A program made the translations under genes and the position numbers. This document shows positions 26,948 through 35,222 of a stretch of 64,000 bases of DNA, one piece after another (the first letter of the stretch is position 1; each line of letters starts with the position of its first letter). Location: NCBI RefSeq assembly GCF_014651615.1, contig NZ_BMXF01000002.1, positions 1,171,629 to 1,235,628 of the forward strand, in the 5' to 3' direction. The DNA comes from Persicitalea jodogahamensis (GTDB lineage: Bacteria > Bacteroidota > Bacteroidia > Cytophagales > Spirosomataceae). The notes beneath the pieces were generated by a model, which saw nothing but the letters and a program-made list of their open reading frames with translations, did no database searches and was not told where the DNA came from.

Positions 26948-26971
26948 GGGGCGGGAGGAAGTAGGTTTTGG

Positions 26972-28048
26972 TTAAGCGGGGTTAGTCGCCAAACGCGTTG
27001 CGATTCCGTCGTGAATTTGTGTTAATGTTTCTTCCAGGCCATACTCCCAGTTCCAGCCGGGGTAGTGCGACTTGAACTTCGAGAGATCACTGATGTACCA
27101 GATATGGTCGCCCGAGCGGTTGGTTTCCGAGTAGGAGTGCGATAGCTTCTTGCCCGAAATCTGTTCACAAAGTGCGATGGCCTCGATCATCGAGCAGTTG
27201 GCAAAGCGTCCGCCACCCGCATTATACACCTCGCCCGGCTTGGGGTCCTGATAAAAATGCCAGAACATGTTCACCAGGTCGTGGCTGTGGATGTTGTCGC
27301 GCACCTGCTTGCCCTTGTACCCGAAAATCGTGTAATGATTGCCCGTGATGGCGCATTTCATCAGGTAGGCCAAGAAGCCGTGCAGCTGCGCCCCCGAATG
27401 GTTGGGTCCAGTAAGGCACCCGCCCCGGAACACGCCCGTCTTCATGCCAAAGTACCGTCCGTATTCCTGCACCATCACGTCTGCCGCGACCTTGGATGCG
27501 CCGAAAATCGAGTGCTTGGTGTGATCGATGCTGTGCTGTTCGTCGATTCCATTTTCAAAATAGGGATGGTCTTCGGCGATTTCCCAGCGGGTTTCCAGCT
27601 CTACCAGCGGAAGGTAGTTGGGATTGTCGCCATATACTTTATTGGTCGACGTGAAAATGAACACCGCCTCTGGGCAATTCAGTCGCGTCATTTCCAGCAT
27701 ATTGATGGTCCCTACCGCATTCACGCCAAAATCGGTGAATGGCTCTTTGGCGGCCCAGTCGTGACTAGGCTGCGCAGCGGTGTGGACAATCATTTTAATG
27801 TCAGTACCGTACTTCTTGAAAATAGGCTCCAGCTGGCTTACTTCGCGAATGTCAGCACTTTCGTGTTTGTAGTTGCTGTGGGCTTCTTCAATACGGTTAC
27901 GATTCCAGGCGGTGTTGCCGTCTTCGCCAAAAAAGTACTGGCGGAGGTTGTTATCTATGCCGACGACCAGGTCGAACTTATCGGCCAGGAAAGCGACCGA
28001 CTCGCTTCCTATCAGTCCGGCCGAGCCGGTTACCAGGGCAATGTTCAT
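26972..28048 (-). CDS. NAD-dependent sugar-nucleotide epimerase (CDP-tyvelose epimerase-like)
   Basis: This 358-residue extended SDR protein starts with [15 protein letters not shown] (NAD-binding GxxGxxG), and has the [10 protein letters not shown] segment characteristic of CDP-paratose/CDP-tyvelose 2-epimerases and the [12 protein letters not shown] strand. Where the active site Y-x-x-x-K is expected, the sequence is [12 protein letters not shown]: the lysine is kept but a phenylalanine stands in the tyrosine place. First gene of the glycosyltransferase operon; it likely prepares or modifies the nucleotide sugar used by the two downstream transferases. Substrate unknown. Confidence 0.83.
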   Translation of the reverse strand: MNIALVTGSAGLIGSESVAFLADKFDLVVGIDNNLRQYFFGEDGNTAWNRNRIEEAHSNYKHESADIREVSQLEPIFKKYGTDIKMIVHTAAQPSHDWAAKEPFTDFGVNAVGTINMLEMTRLNCPEAVFIFTSTNKVYGDNPNYLPLVELETRWEIAEDHPYFENGIDEQHSIDHTKHSIFGASKVAADVMVQEYGRYFGMKTGVFRGGCLTGPNHSGAQLHGFLAYLMKCAITGNHYTIFGYKGKQVRDNIHSHDLVNMFWHFYQDPKPGEVYNAGGGRFANCSMIEAIALCEQISGKKLSHSYSETNRSGDHIWYISDLSKFKSHYPGWNWEYGLEETLTQIHDGIATRLATNPA

Positions 28049-28220
28049 GGGTTAGAATGCTTTTCTTGTGGTAATTGTATGGGAAAAGTGCTATTTCAGA
28101 CTTAAAAAAGAAATGTAAAGTAAATCAATAGAATTCAATTGTCCCAAAAGATGGAGGCAATCAATTTGATGATTTGCTGACAGGAGAGCCAGCTTAAAAC
28201 TTTTCCCTATTGAAATAATG

Positions 28221-28254
28221 AAAAAAGCAGCACCTCTTTTTGAGATCCTGCTTT
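28221..28254 (-). terminator. Probable terminator after the lipoprotein gene
   Basis: On the minus strand AAAGCAG (28254-28248) pairs with CTGCTTT (28230-28224), with an inner CTC/GAG pair and an A-rich loop, followed by a T run. It lies 27 bases after the lipoprotein stop codon at 28281. Confidence 0.6.
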
Positions 28255-28280
28255 CAGGTAATAGTATAAATTTGAACGAA

Positions 28281-28532
28281 TTATTTCGTCGCTACAGCGC
28301 TGGTTTTTCCGCTGAACATCTTCTCGCGGATGGCGTTGGCGCGAAGTTCCATTTCGGGTTGCTCTGCGTATTTGTTGCTCAATTGCCGCGCCGCTGAATC
28401 CGGGTGTACTCCGTATACGTACTCGCTGTTGGCCCGCACATCGATTTGCTCGGCGTGATTATATTTTTGGTATTCGCATGAGGTCAGAAATGCCATGGCG
28501 GCGACGAATGCGGCTGTTTTTTTAAAGTTCAT
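28281..28532 (-). CDS. Small lipoprotein
   Basis: This 83-residue protein has a type II signal peptide with lipobox L-T-S-C (MNFKKTAAFVAAMAFLTSC), so it should be lipidated at Cys19 and membrane-bound. The mature part is about 64 charged residues without recognisable domain. The frame is open further upstream to 28601, but the lipoprotein signal fixes the start at the ATG at 28532, and a promoter lies inside the longer version. Function unknown. Confidence 0.75.
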   Translation of the reverse strand: MNFKKTAAFVAAMAFLTSCEYQKYNHAEQIDVRANSEYVYGVHPDSAARQLSNKYAEQPEMELRANAIREKMFSGKTSAVATK

Positions 28533-28558
28533 AGGAATCATTGGTAAAGTATCCGTCA

Positions 28559-28590
28559 CAAAAGTAAAGGTCGTTTCCCTAACCACCAAA
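28559..28590 (-). promoter_or_regulatory. Promoter of the lipoprotein gene
   Basis: On the minus strand TTTG (28590-28587) and TACTTTTG (28566-28559) are 20 bases apart, matching the -33/-7 arrangement TTTG-N~20-TAnnTTTG of the Bacteroidota housekeeping sigma factor. It lies 27 bases before the lipoprotein start. Confidence 0.65.
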
Positions 28591-28642
28591 CGCGCGGACA
28601 ATCATTTGGCGATTTCGATGAAACACACACTTTACAAATAAC

Positions 28643-28658
28643 AGTATGCTTGCATACT
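28643..28658 (+). promoter_or_regulatory. Probable MarR operator (inverted repeat)
   Basis: AGTATGC (28643-28649) and GCATACT (28652-28658) form a perfect 7-bp inverted repeat with two bases between, 75 bases before the marR-type start codon. The right half overlaps the -33 promoter element, a good place for self-repression. Confidence 0.65.
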
Positions 28659-28681
28659 ACCTGCAAAATTCATTACATTTG
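28650..28681 (+). promoter_or_regulatory. Promoter of the MarR/FadN-like genes
   Basis: TTG (28650-28652) and TACATTTG (28674-28681), 21 bases apart, fit the Bacteroidota promoter consensus. The ATG of the MarR gene follows 52 bases downstream. Confidence 0.62.
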
Positions 28682-28733
28682 TGAATACCCGTGTAGTAAT
28701 CGATGGGTTGCTGCTTTATTAACGAAAACCCCG

Positions 28734-29180
28734 ATGCGTAAGGAAAAAACAGTTGACTTCCATATTAAATGGGCCTGGCATTCGATTTCGCGGATGTACA
28801 ACAACTACGCCGCGCAATACGATATGACGATGGCGGTTGGTTATGTGCTATTGAACATCGATATCGAAAAGGGCACTCCGGCTACCAAAATCGCCCCATT
28901 GCTGGGTATGGAGCCCAGGAGCCTGGTCAGGATGCTGAAAAGTCTGGAAGAAAAGGGACTGATACGACGGGAGGTAGACGGTGTCGATAAACGGTTTGTC
29001 CGCATCACGCTAACCGATGAAGGGAAAGCCAAACGCGAACAGGCGCGCACGGGAGTTATCCGTTTCAATGAAATCATCCGCGACAAAATCCCGGCTGAAA
29101 AGCTGACGGTTTTTTTAGAGGTTATCAAGGAAATCAACAACCTGGTGGATAGTGAAAACCAGAAAACAAAAATCGTTTAG
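28734..29180 (+). CDS. MarR-family transcriptional regulator
   Basis: This 148-residue winged-helix protein has the MarR layout: an N-terminal dimer helix, the recognition region PATKIAPLLGMEPRSLVRMLKSLEEKGLI and the wing VDGVDKRFVRITLTDEGK. The longer frame from 28650 is rejected because it would start inside the operator and promoter. It precedes a FadN-like beta-oxidation gene by 101 bases on the same strand, and such regulators often respond to acyl-CoA or fatty acids; this link is inferred from position. Confidence 0.88.
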   Translation: MRKEKTVDFHIKWAWHSISRMYNNYAAQYDMTMAVGYVLLNIDIEKGTPATKIAPLLGMEPRSLVRMLKSLEEKGLIRREVDGVDKRFVRITLTDEGKAKREQARTGVIRFNEIIRDKIPAEKLTVFLEVIKEINNLVDSENQKTKIV

Positions 29181-29281
29181 TTGTTTAGGCGTTGGGATGT
29201 TTTGTCTTGAGAACTCATGCCAAATCGTCAATCCAGGGACTATCCAATTAAACGGCTAAACCAACAAACCACTGAACAAAA

Positions 29282-31687
29282 ATGAATCGTACGATCAAAA
29301 AAGTAGCCGTTCTTGGCTCGGGCATCATGGGCTCCCGCATTGCCAGCCACTTCGCCAACATCGGCGTGCAGGTGCTTTTGTTAGATATTGTCCCCCGGGA
29401 ACTTACTCCTGCCGAACAGGCCAAAGGGTTAACGATGGAGAGCCCAGCCGTGCGAAACCGCCTGGTTACCGAATCTTTTCAAAGTACCCTGAAAGGTTCT
29501 CCCGCCGCACTGTATAGTCCCGAATTTGCCAGCCGTGTCAGGCTGGGCAATTTCGACGACAATCTGGCGGAGATAAAAGACTACGATTGGGTCATCGAGG
29601 TCATCGTGGAGCGGCTGGATATCAAGCAGGGCTTGTTCGAGAAAGTCGACAAACTGCGCAAGCCGGGTACTCTGGTCAGTTCCAACACCTCGGGTATTCC
29701 CATCCACCTCATGTCGGAAGGCAGGAGCGAGGATTTTCAGAAGCATTTTTGTGGTACCCACTTCTTCAACCCGCCGCGCTACCTGCGTTTGTTAGAAATT
29801 ATTCCCGGTCCGCAGACCGATCCGGGAATTGTTGACTTCCTGATGCACTACGGCGATTTGTTTTTGGGCAAAGCGACGGTGCTGTGTAAGGATACGCCCG
29901 GCTTCATCGCTAACCGCCTGGGCATCTACGCCATGGTGCAGACTATCCGGGTGGCAGAAGAAATGGGCCTGACCGTCGAGCAGGTAGATAAGCTGACCGG
30001 CCCCGTGGTAGGACGTCCCAAGTCAGGTACTTTCCGGCTTTCGGATGTAGTCGGGCTGGACACGACGGTACACGTCTCCAATAATTTATACGAATCGGGA
30101 GCCGAAACTGACGAGTCGCGGGAAGCGTTCGTGGTGCCAGGCGTGATGCAGGAGCTTTTCAATAAAAAATGGCTAGGCGATAAGTCGGGCCAGGGTTTTT
30201 ATAAAAAAATAAAGGACGAAAGCGGCAAATCGGTCATCCTGGCTTTGGATTTCAAGACCCTTGAATACCGCCCCTCCGAAAAGGTGAAGTTTGCCACGCT
30301 TGAAGGTACCAAGTCCATCGACAATCTGGCGAAGCGTTTTGGGGTGTTGCTGGAAGGAAAGGATGAGGCTGGAGAGTTTTACCGAAAGACTTTCGCCGAC
30401 GGCTTTCGCTACGCCACGCATCGCATCCCCGAAATTTCGGACGAACTCTACCGCATCGACCAGGCCATCACAGCGGGCTTCGGCTGGCAAATGGGAATGT
30501 TCGAAACCTGGGACGCAATAGGTGTCCGGAAAATGCTGGAGATCATGGAAAAGCAGGGTAAAAAACCTGCGGCCTGGGTTTACGAAATGCTGGAAGCCGG
30601 GAACGAAAGTTTCTATAAAGTCGAAAACGGCCGAAAGCAATACTACGACATTCCGACCAAGTCGTACAAAGAAATTCCGGGGCAGGACAACTTTATCATT
30701 CTTAAAAATCTTGACAATAAGATTGTCTGGAAAAACGCCGGGGCCGCGCTATACGACCTGGGCGACGGCATTGTGAACCTGGAATTCCGCTCCAAGATGA
30801 ACACATTCGGCGCCGAGGTGATCGAAGGCATGCACAAAGGCATAGGCTTGGCCGAGAAGGATTTCCGGGGCCTGGTGATTGCCAATGAATCGACCGAAGC
30901 CTTTTCGGCGGGAGCCAATCTGGCCATGCTCTTCATGTTTGCCGTCGAACAGGAATTCGACGAAATCAACCTGATGATCGCGCAGTTCCAGCAGACGATC
31001 CTGCGAGCGCGGTACTCGTCCATTCCAGTAGTTGTGGCTCCGCATACGCTCACGCTGGGTGGTGGCTGCGAGCTGGTACTTCATGCCGACAAGGTAGTGG
31101 CGCACGCCGAATCGTACATTGGGCTGGTTGAATTGGGCGTCGGCCTGATTCCGGCGGGTGGTGGCACCAAGGAGATGGCCGCGCGCTGCTCCGACCTTTA
31201 CCAGCCGGGTGATACCGAACTGAATATCCTGCAAACCGCCTATATGAACATCGCTCAGGCAAAAGTCTCCACCTCGGCACAGGAAGCCATGGAGATGAAC
31301 TATCTGCAGGAAAAAGACCAGATCGTTCTGAACCGCAGCCGCCTCATCGCTGAAGCCAAGCAAGCGGCCATGGAGCTGGCCGACAATGGCTACACCCAGC
31401 CCAAGCCCAGAATGGATATCAAAGTACAGGGCAAAACGGGCATTGCGCTGTTCCTGGCGGGTGTGGCCCAGATGCGCCTAGCCAACTACATCAGCGACCA
31501 CGACGCCCTGCTCGCTAAAAAATTAGCCCACGTCATATGTGGTGGTGACCTCAGCCAGCCCCAAACCGTTTCGGAGCAGTACTTGCTGGATTTGGAAAGG
31601 GAAGCTTTTCTTTCGCTTTGCGGCGAGAAGAAAACCCTCGAACGGATGCAGGGACTGCTGACGGGTGGAAAGCCACCGAGGAATTGA
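29282..31687 (+). CDS. fadN: Bifunctional 3-hydroxyacyl-CoA dehydrogenase/enoyl-CoA hydratase (FadN-like)
   Basis: This 801-residue fusion catalyses two steps of fatty acid beta-oxidation. The N-terminal half is a 3-hydroxyacyl-CoA dehydrogenase (VLGSGIMGSRIASHFA NAD motif at residues 8-25, FFNPPRYL, GFIANRLG); the C-terminal half is a crotonase (FSAGANLAML and GGGCELVLHADKVVAHAES, then GVGLIPAGGGTKEM). This order, dehydrogenase first, is that of FadN from Bacillus and unlike E. coli FadB. The usual partner genes for thiolase and acyl-CoA dehydrogenase are not next to it. The upstream MarR gene probably regulates it. Confidence 0.92.
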   Translation: MNRTIKKVAVLGSGIMGSRIASHFANIGVQVLLLDIVPRELTPAEQAKGLTMESPAVRNRLVTESFQSTLKGSPAALYSPEFASRVRLGNFDDNLAEIKDYDWVIEVIVERLDIKQGLFEKVDKLRKPGTLVSSNTSGIPIHLMSEGRSEDFQKHFCGTHFFNPPRYLRLLEIIPGPQTDPGIVDFLMHYGDLFLGKATVLCKDTPGFIANRLGIYAMVQTIRVAEEMGLTVEQVDKLTGPVVGRPKSGTFRLSDVVGLDTTVHVSNNLYESGAETDESREAFVVPGVMQELFNKKWLGDKSGQGFYKKIKDESGKSVILALDFKTLEYRPSEKVKFATLEGTKSIDNLAKRFGVLLEGKDEAGEFYRKTFADGFRYATHRIPEISDELYRIDQAITAGFGWQMGMFETWDAIGVRKMLEIMEKQGKKPAAWVYEMLEAGNESFYKVENGRKQYYDIPTKSYKEIPGQDNFIILKNLDNKIVWKNAGAALYDLGDGIVNLEFRSKMNTFGAEVIEGMHKGIGLAEKDFRGLVIANESTEAFSAGANLAMLFMFAVEQEFDEINLMIAQFQQTILRARYSSIPVVVAPHTLTLGGGCELVLHADKVVAHAESYIGLVELGVGLIPAGGGTKEMAARCSDLYQPGDTELNILQTAYMNIAQAKVSTSAQEAMEMNYLQEKDQIVLNRSRLIAEAKQAAMELADNGYTQPKPRMDIKVQGKTGIALFLAGVAQMRLANYISDHDALLAKKLAHVICGGDLSQPQTVSEQYLLDLEREAFLSLCGEKKTLERMQGLLTGGKPPRN

Positions 31688-31736
31688 TTTTTGGTTCGGC
31701 CGGGCGGCTCGCACTAGCGACTCATCCATTGCTGTA

Positions 31737-31772
31737 AAACTTCCCGAAAGTTTTTGAACTTTCGGGAAGTTT
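31737..31772 (+). terminator. Hairpin ending the fadN transcript
   Basis: A perfect 16-bp inverted repeat (31737-31752 with 31757-31772) lies 49 bases after the stop codon. The T-run after it is weak (AGTTTC), so termination is probable but not certain. Confidence 0.7.
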
Positions 31773-31833
31773 AGTTTCATCCCAAATACCCTCGCTTTCA
31801 CGTCATTTTCTCCCTGCGGTGGTTAGCGAAGCG

Positions 31834-31841
31834 TAGTTTTG
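31834..31841 (+). promoter_or_regulatory. Promoter element of the histidine kinase operon
   Basis: TAGTTTTG matches TAnnTTTG, 22 bases before the kinase ATG at 31864. The -33 element is poorly defined. Confidence 0.4.
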
Positions 31842-31863
31842 AAATAAAAAATCAAAACACCTT

Positions 31864-33405
31864 ATGCGCTCAATAACTACCATCCGCCGTTACGAACTTT
31901 TCATTGTCCTGGCCGCTGCTGCGGCTTACGTCATTCGCCGCCTGCTGGAATCGGCCAGGAGCTTCTATATAGATATTGGAAGGGTGCAGAAAGCCGGGGT
32001 AAGTAACTCGACTATCCTGCGAGATTTAGCTTCTTTTGACTACAATCAAAACGTCATTTTTCCAACCATAGCGGGAGGGGTACTTTTTATGGCTGCGTGG
32101 TATGTCTTTCACTATCACGTCTTTCCCCGGATTAAGGAAAAGCGGTACGATACCCAAACGAAGATGTTTATAGCGTTGTCGGTAGGGTTGACCATTGGAA
32201 GCATCCTGCTCTACGATTTTTTCAAGAAAGAAATCATGATCAGATCTGATGACCAGGGAAATATAGTCGGCTTTTGGCCCTCGTCGGGCGTTCATAACCC
32301 GCTGATAAGTATAGTAACCGCTCTTCTGAGTATTTTAATTTATGAAGCCTTTGCCCAACTCTATTACCGTACCATCGAGTTGTACGAGGGGCAGGGACAA
32401 CTACGGCACCAAATTCTAAAGTACCTGATGTTGGCTCTGGCTGGATCATGTCTGCTTCTATGGGTATTCGTAGGTAGTATTGCCAATTTTGCCATGGGCG
32501 GCGGAGTACTCATGACCTTAGTCTTAGTTTCGCTCATGGTCTTTTTTCACTATGTTTTCTATGACTTGCTGATTCCCCGTTACGATAGCTATTGGTCTAA
32601 TCCTCACACAGAGTGGTATTATCTTTTGGGAATATTGAGCTACTCTCTGGGTAGTCTGTTTTTTTTCTTCTTGTGGAGACAGATTGTAACGCGCGGAGCC
32701 CCTTACCCCTTTCTGTTTTTCGTCTTACTACCTAGTGCTATTGGCCTAACGACAGCTTTCATAAGACGATATTTTTTTGCAGAAACCCAAAAGCTTCAAA
32801 CTCAGGTACTTCGCAAAAGCACCGAGCTCGACACGCTGCGTACCCAGGTCAACCCGCATTTTTTGTTCAATGCGCTCAATACTCTGTACGCAGTGGCTTT
32901 GAAAGAAAGTAGCGAAAAAACGGCGGACGGCATCCAGAAACTCGGCGACATGATGCGCTTCATGTTGCATGAAAATAATCAGGAGCGCATTCCGCTGCGG
33001 AAGGAGATCGAGTACCTGCACAATTTTCTGGACTTGCAGCGGATGAGGTTGGATGAGGGCCACGAAATCGAGATTCGGGTCAATATTCAGGAGCCGGAAC
33101 GGGACAAGTACCTGGCACCAATGCTGCTGAACCCTTTTGTGGAAAATGCCTTCAAGCACGGCATCAGCCTGCGACAGCCTTCCTGGGTGTACATCACGCT
33201 GGCGCTGGATGCCACCAAGCTTTACTTCAAAGTCCACAACAGTCTGCACCGGAAAACGGGCGACGACCCGGAGAAAAACAAGCCGGGTATTGGACTGGAC
33301 AACGTCCGCAAGCGACTCGACTTGCTTTATCCCGACCGCCACACCCTCGATATCCAAGCCACGGAAAGCGATTATTTTGTATCATTGGTTTTGGAAATAG
33401 ACTAG
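31864..33405 (+). CDS. LytS-family sensor histidine kinase
   Basis: This 513-residue membrane sensor kinase has several hydrophobic segments in its first 310 residues, and then the His_kinase domain with the phospho-accepting histidine in NPHFLFNALNTLY (around residue 340). The HATPase region shows NPFVENAFKHG (N-box) and PGIGLDNVRKRL (G-box). It belongs to the LytS/YehU group that signals to LytTR regulators. The partner gene starts five bases after its stop codon. No sensing domain beyond the membrane part is recognised. Confidence 0.9.
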   Translation: MRSITTIRRYELFIVLAAAAAYVIRRLLESARSFYIDIGRVQKAGVSNSTILRDLASFDYNQNVIFPTIAGGVLFMAAWYVFHYHVFPRIKEKRYDTQTKMFIALSVGLTIGSILLYDFFKKEIMIRSDDQGNIVGFWPSSGVHNPLISIVTALLSILIYEAFAQLYYRTIELYEGQGQLRHQILKYLMLALAGSCLLLWVFVGSIANFAMGGGVLMTLVLVSLMVFFHYVFYDLLIPRYDSYWSNPHTEWYYLLGILSYSLGSLFFFFLWRQIVTRGAPYPFLFFVLLPSAIGLTTAFIRRYFFAETQKLQTQVLRKSTELDTLRTQVNPHFLFNALNTLYAVALKESSEKTADGIQKLGDMMRFMLHENNQERIPLRKEIEYLHNFLDLQRMRLDEGHEIEIRVNIQEPERDKYLAPMLLNPFVENAFKHGISLRQPSWVYITLALDATKLYFKVHNSLHRKTGDDPEKNKPGIGLDNVRKRLDLLYPDRHTLDIQATESDYFVSLVLEID

Positions 33406-33410
33406 TACGC

Positions 33411-34124
33411 ATGACGCTCACCGCCCTAGCCATCGACGACGAACCCCGCGCTCTGGAAGTCATTCAGATGCACGCAGCAAAAGTACCTTTCGTCGCGCTG
33501 AGCGCCACTTTTACCGATGCTTTCGAGGCCATTCCCTACTTGCAGGAACACAGAATCGATCTGCTTTTTCTAGATATTAAAATGCCGGACATCTCGGGTA
33601 TCGAGCTTCTGGATTGTCTGCAAAAAGTACCCATGGTGATTTTCTCAACTGCCTATTCGGAATTCGCAGTGAAGGGATTTGAGCTGAATGCGGTCGATTA
33701 TTTGCTCAAGCCTTATTCGCTGGCCCGGTTCGCGCAGGCTTGTAACAAGGCGTTGGAAGTTAAGCAGCTACGACAAACGGTCATATTCAGCGACACTACA
33801 TCAGTTGCCCCATTTATTTTTGTTAAAACAGGCTACGAACAGGAAAAAGTCTGGCTGAAAGATATTTGCTACCTGGAAGCGGAGGGAAACTACGTGAATT
33901 ACGTTTTGCGTGATCGGCAACTCCTCAGCCGACAAAGCCTCGCCGAATCACTGCTCTCGTTACCCGAGCAGCAATTTCTCAGAGTGCATCGTTCCTTCGT
34001 GGTCGCCGTGGCGCACGTTCAGAAAATCAGCCGACACGGCGTGTGGGTAGGTGATCGTGAGATACCTGTCGGAGCCTCCTTCGAGGAAAGACTGGAAAAG
34101 CTCAGGACAATTTTGAAAATATAA
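33411..34124 (+). CDS. LytTR-family response regulator
   Basis: This 237-residue regulator has a receiver domain (AIDDEPRALE, phosphorylatable Asp in LLFLDIKMPDISG, T in FSTAYSEFAVKGF, K in DYLLKPYS) and a C-terminal LytTR DNA-binding domain (YLEAEGNYVNYVL, FLRVHRSFVVAVAHV). It is phosphorylated by the adjacent LytS-type kinase and then binds DNA. LytTR regulators often bind direct repeats spaced by about 10 bases; no clear target site was found nearby. Confidence 0.92.
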   Translation: MTLTALAIDDEPRALEVIQMHAAKVPFVALSATFTDAFEAIPYLQEHRIDLLFLDIKMPDISGIELLDCLQKVPMVIFSTAYSEFAVKGFELNAVDYLLKPYSLARFAQACNKALEVKQLRQTVIFSDTTSVAPFIFVKTGYEQEKVWLKDICYLEAEGNYVNYVLRDRQLLSRQSLAESLLSLPEQQFLRVHRSFVVAVAHVQKISRHGVWVGDREIPVGASFEERLEKLRTILKI

Positions 34125-34151
34125 TTTTCATAGGTAATCACCGCTTGAAGC

Positions 34152-35153
34152 TTAACCCCCAATCGCAATCATCGAGCGGTTGGTTTCGTATTCTGCTTTC
34201 GCACCTTTATCGGCGAAATCGCTGTGGCCACCGTGGGCGAAGTGTTTGGCCTGGAAATGGCCGAGGATCAAAGGCCGAATGTCTTTCCCCTGCCGCAGGG
34301 CTTCGAGCAAATCTACCTCACCGGTATCGAACAGGCAGTTTTTCAACTTGCCGTCGGCCGTGAGGCGAATGCGGTTGCAGCCCGCGCAGAAGTGATTGGT
34401 AATGGTACTTATTATCCCGAAAGTACCCGCGCCGCCGGCAATGCGGAAACAGCGCGCCGTATCGTTGGCTTCGCCTGTCAGCGCTTCAAACGTATATTGC
34501 TCGCCGATGGTATCGAGCAGGGTCTGGTAGGATACCATCCGCGAAAAATCCCACTGATTGCCATTAAAGGGCATGAACTCGATGAAGCGAACGTGGAGGT
34601 TGGGCTGGTCTCGGGTCAACTCGACAAAATCATTGACCTCCTCGACGTTCAGGTCACGCATCACGACCATATTGAGCTTCACGCTGAACCCTTCCGCCAG
34701 CAGCAGTTGAATGTTATCGAGCGTTTTCTTGAAATGATCGCGCTTGGTGATGGTCTGAAATCGCTCCTCCTGTAAGGTGTCCAGACTAATATTCAGCGAG
34801 CGGACACCTGCCTCTTTCATGGTCTGCAGGTACTTATCGACAAGAACTGCGTTGGTTGTTAACGTCAGTGAAACGGGTAGTTTTCCCAGCGAGCTGATAA
34901 TTTCGCCCACATCTTTCCTTACCAGAGGTTCTCCGCCTGTCAGGCGGATTTTCTGCACGCCCATCTCCACAAAAATCCCGGCAATCGTCTGAATTTCCTG
35001 GGCTGACATTAGCCAGGCATTCGGCATGAACTGCATATCCTCGTGCGGCATGCAATAGTTGCAGCGCAGGTTGCACTTATCCGTCAGCGAAATGCGGAGG
35101 TAGTTATGAGTGCGACCGAATTGATCAATTATGGGTGTCGTTGTGTCGATGAT
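34152..35153 (-). CDS. moaA: GTP 3',8-cyclase MoaA with unclear start codon
   Basis: This radical SAM enzyme starts molybdenum cofactor synthesis by rearranging GTP. The SAM-cluster motif C-NLR-C-NY-C, within YLRISLTDKCNLRCNYC, lies upstream of the first ATG (35051), so the ATG-started 299-residue version would be inactive. The open frame runs from 35153 (after a TGA) and contains IIDQFGRTHNYLRISL, the normal MoaA N-terminus, but no ATG, GTG or TTG before the cysteines. A start at ATT (35129), ATA (35132) or ATC (35153/35150) is likely. The remaining features are normal: RLTGGEPLVRKD and the C-terminal 4Fe-4S motif C-AG-C-NRIRLTADGKLKN-C. Last gene of the moa cluster. Confidence 0.85.
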   Translation of the reverse strand: MIDTTTPIIDQFGRTHNYLRISLTDKCNLRCNYCMPHEDMQFMPNAWLMSAQEIQTIAGIFVEMGVQKIRLTGGEPLVRKDVGEIISSLGKLPVSLTLTTNAVLVDKYLQTMKEAGVRSLNISLDTLQEERFQTITKRDHFKKTLDNIQLLLAEGFSVKLNMVVMRDLNVEEVNDFVELTRDQPNLHVRFIEFMPFNGNQWDFSRMVSYQTLLDTIGEQYTFEALTGEANDTARCFRIAGGAGTFGIISTITNHFCAGCNRIRLTADGKLKNCLFDTGEVDLLEALRQGKDIRPLILGHFQAKHFAHGGHSDFADKGAKAEYETNRSMIAIGG

Positions 35154-35222
35154 TCAATGGATTATGTGGGTACTTTATCCAGGTACTTTGATATTTATTT
35201 TTAGATGCTGTCAGCGATCAAC

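Noticed and set aside
27257-28105. Open frame of 282 codons on the plus strand
   Set aside because: It lies opposite the well-supported epimerase gene, has no recognised domain and follows from the codon pattern of that gene.
30749-31363. Open frame of 204 codons opposite the FadN-like gene
   Set aside because: It mirrors the crotonase domain on the other strand; no independent support.
32746-33357. Open frame of 203 codons opposite the histidine kinase
   Set aside because: It mirrors conserved kinase motifs; no independent support.
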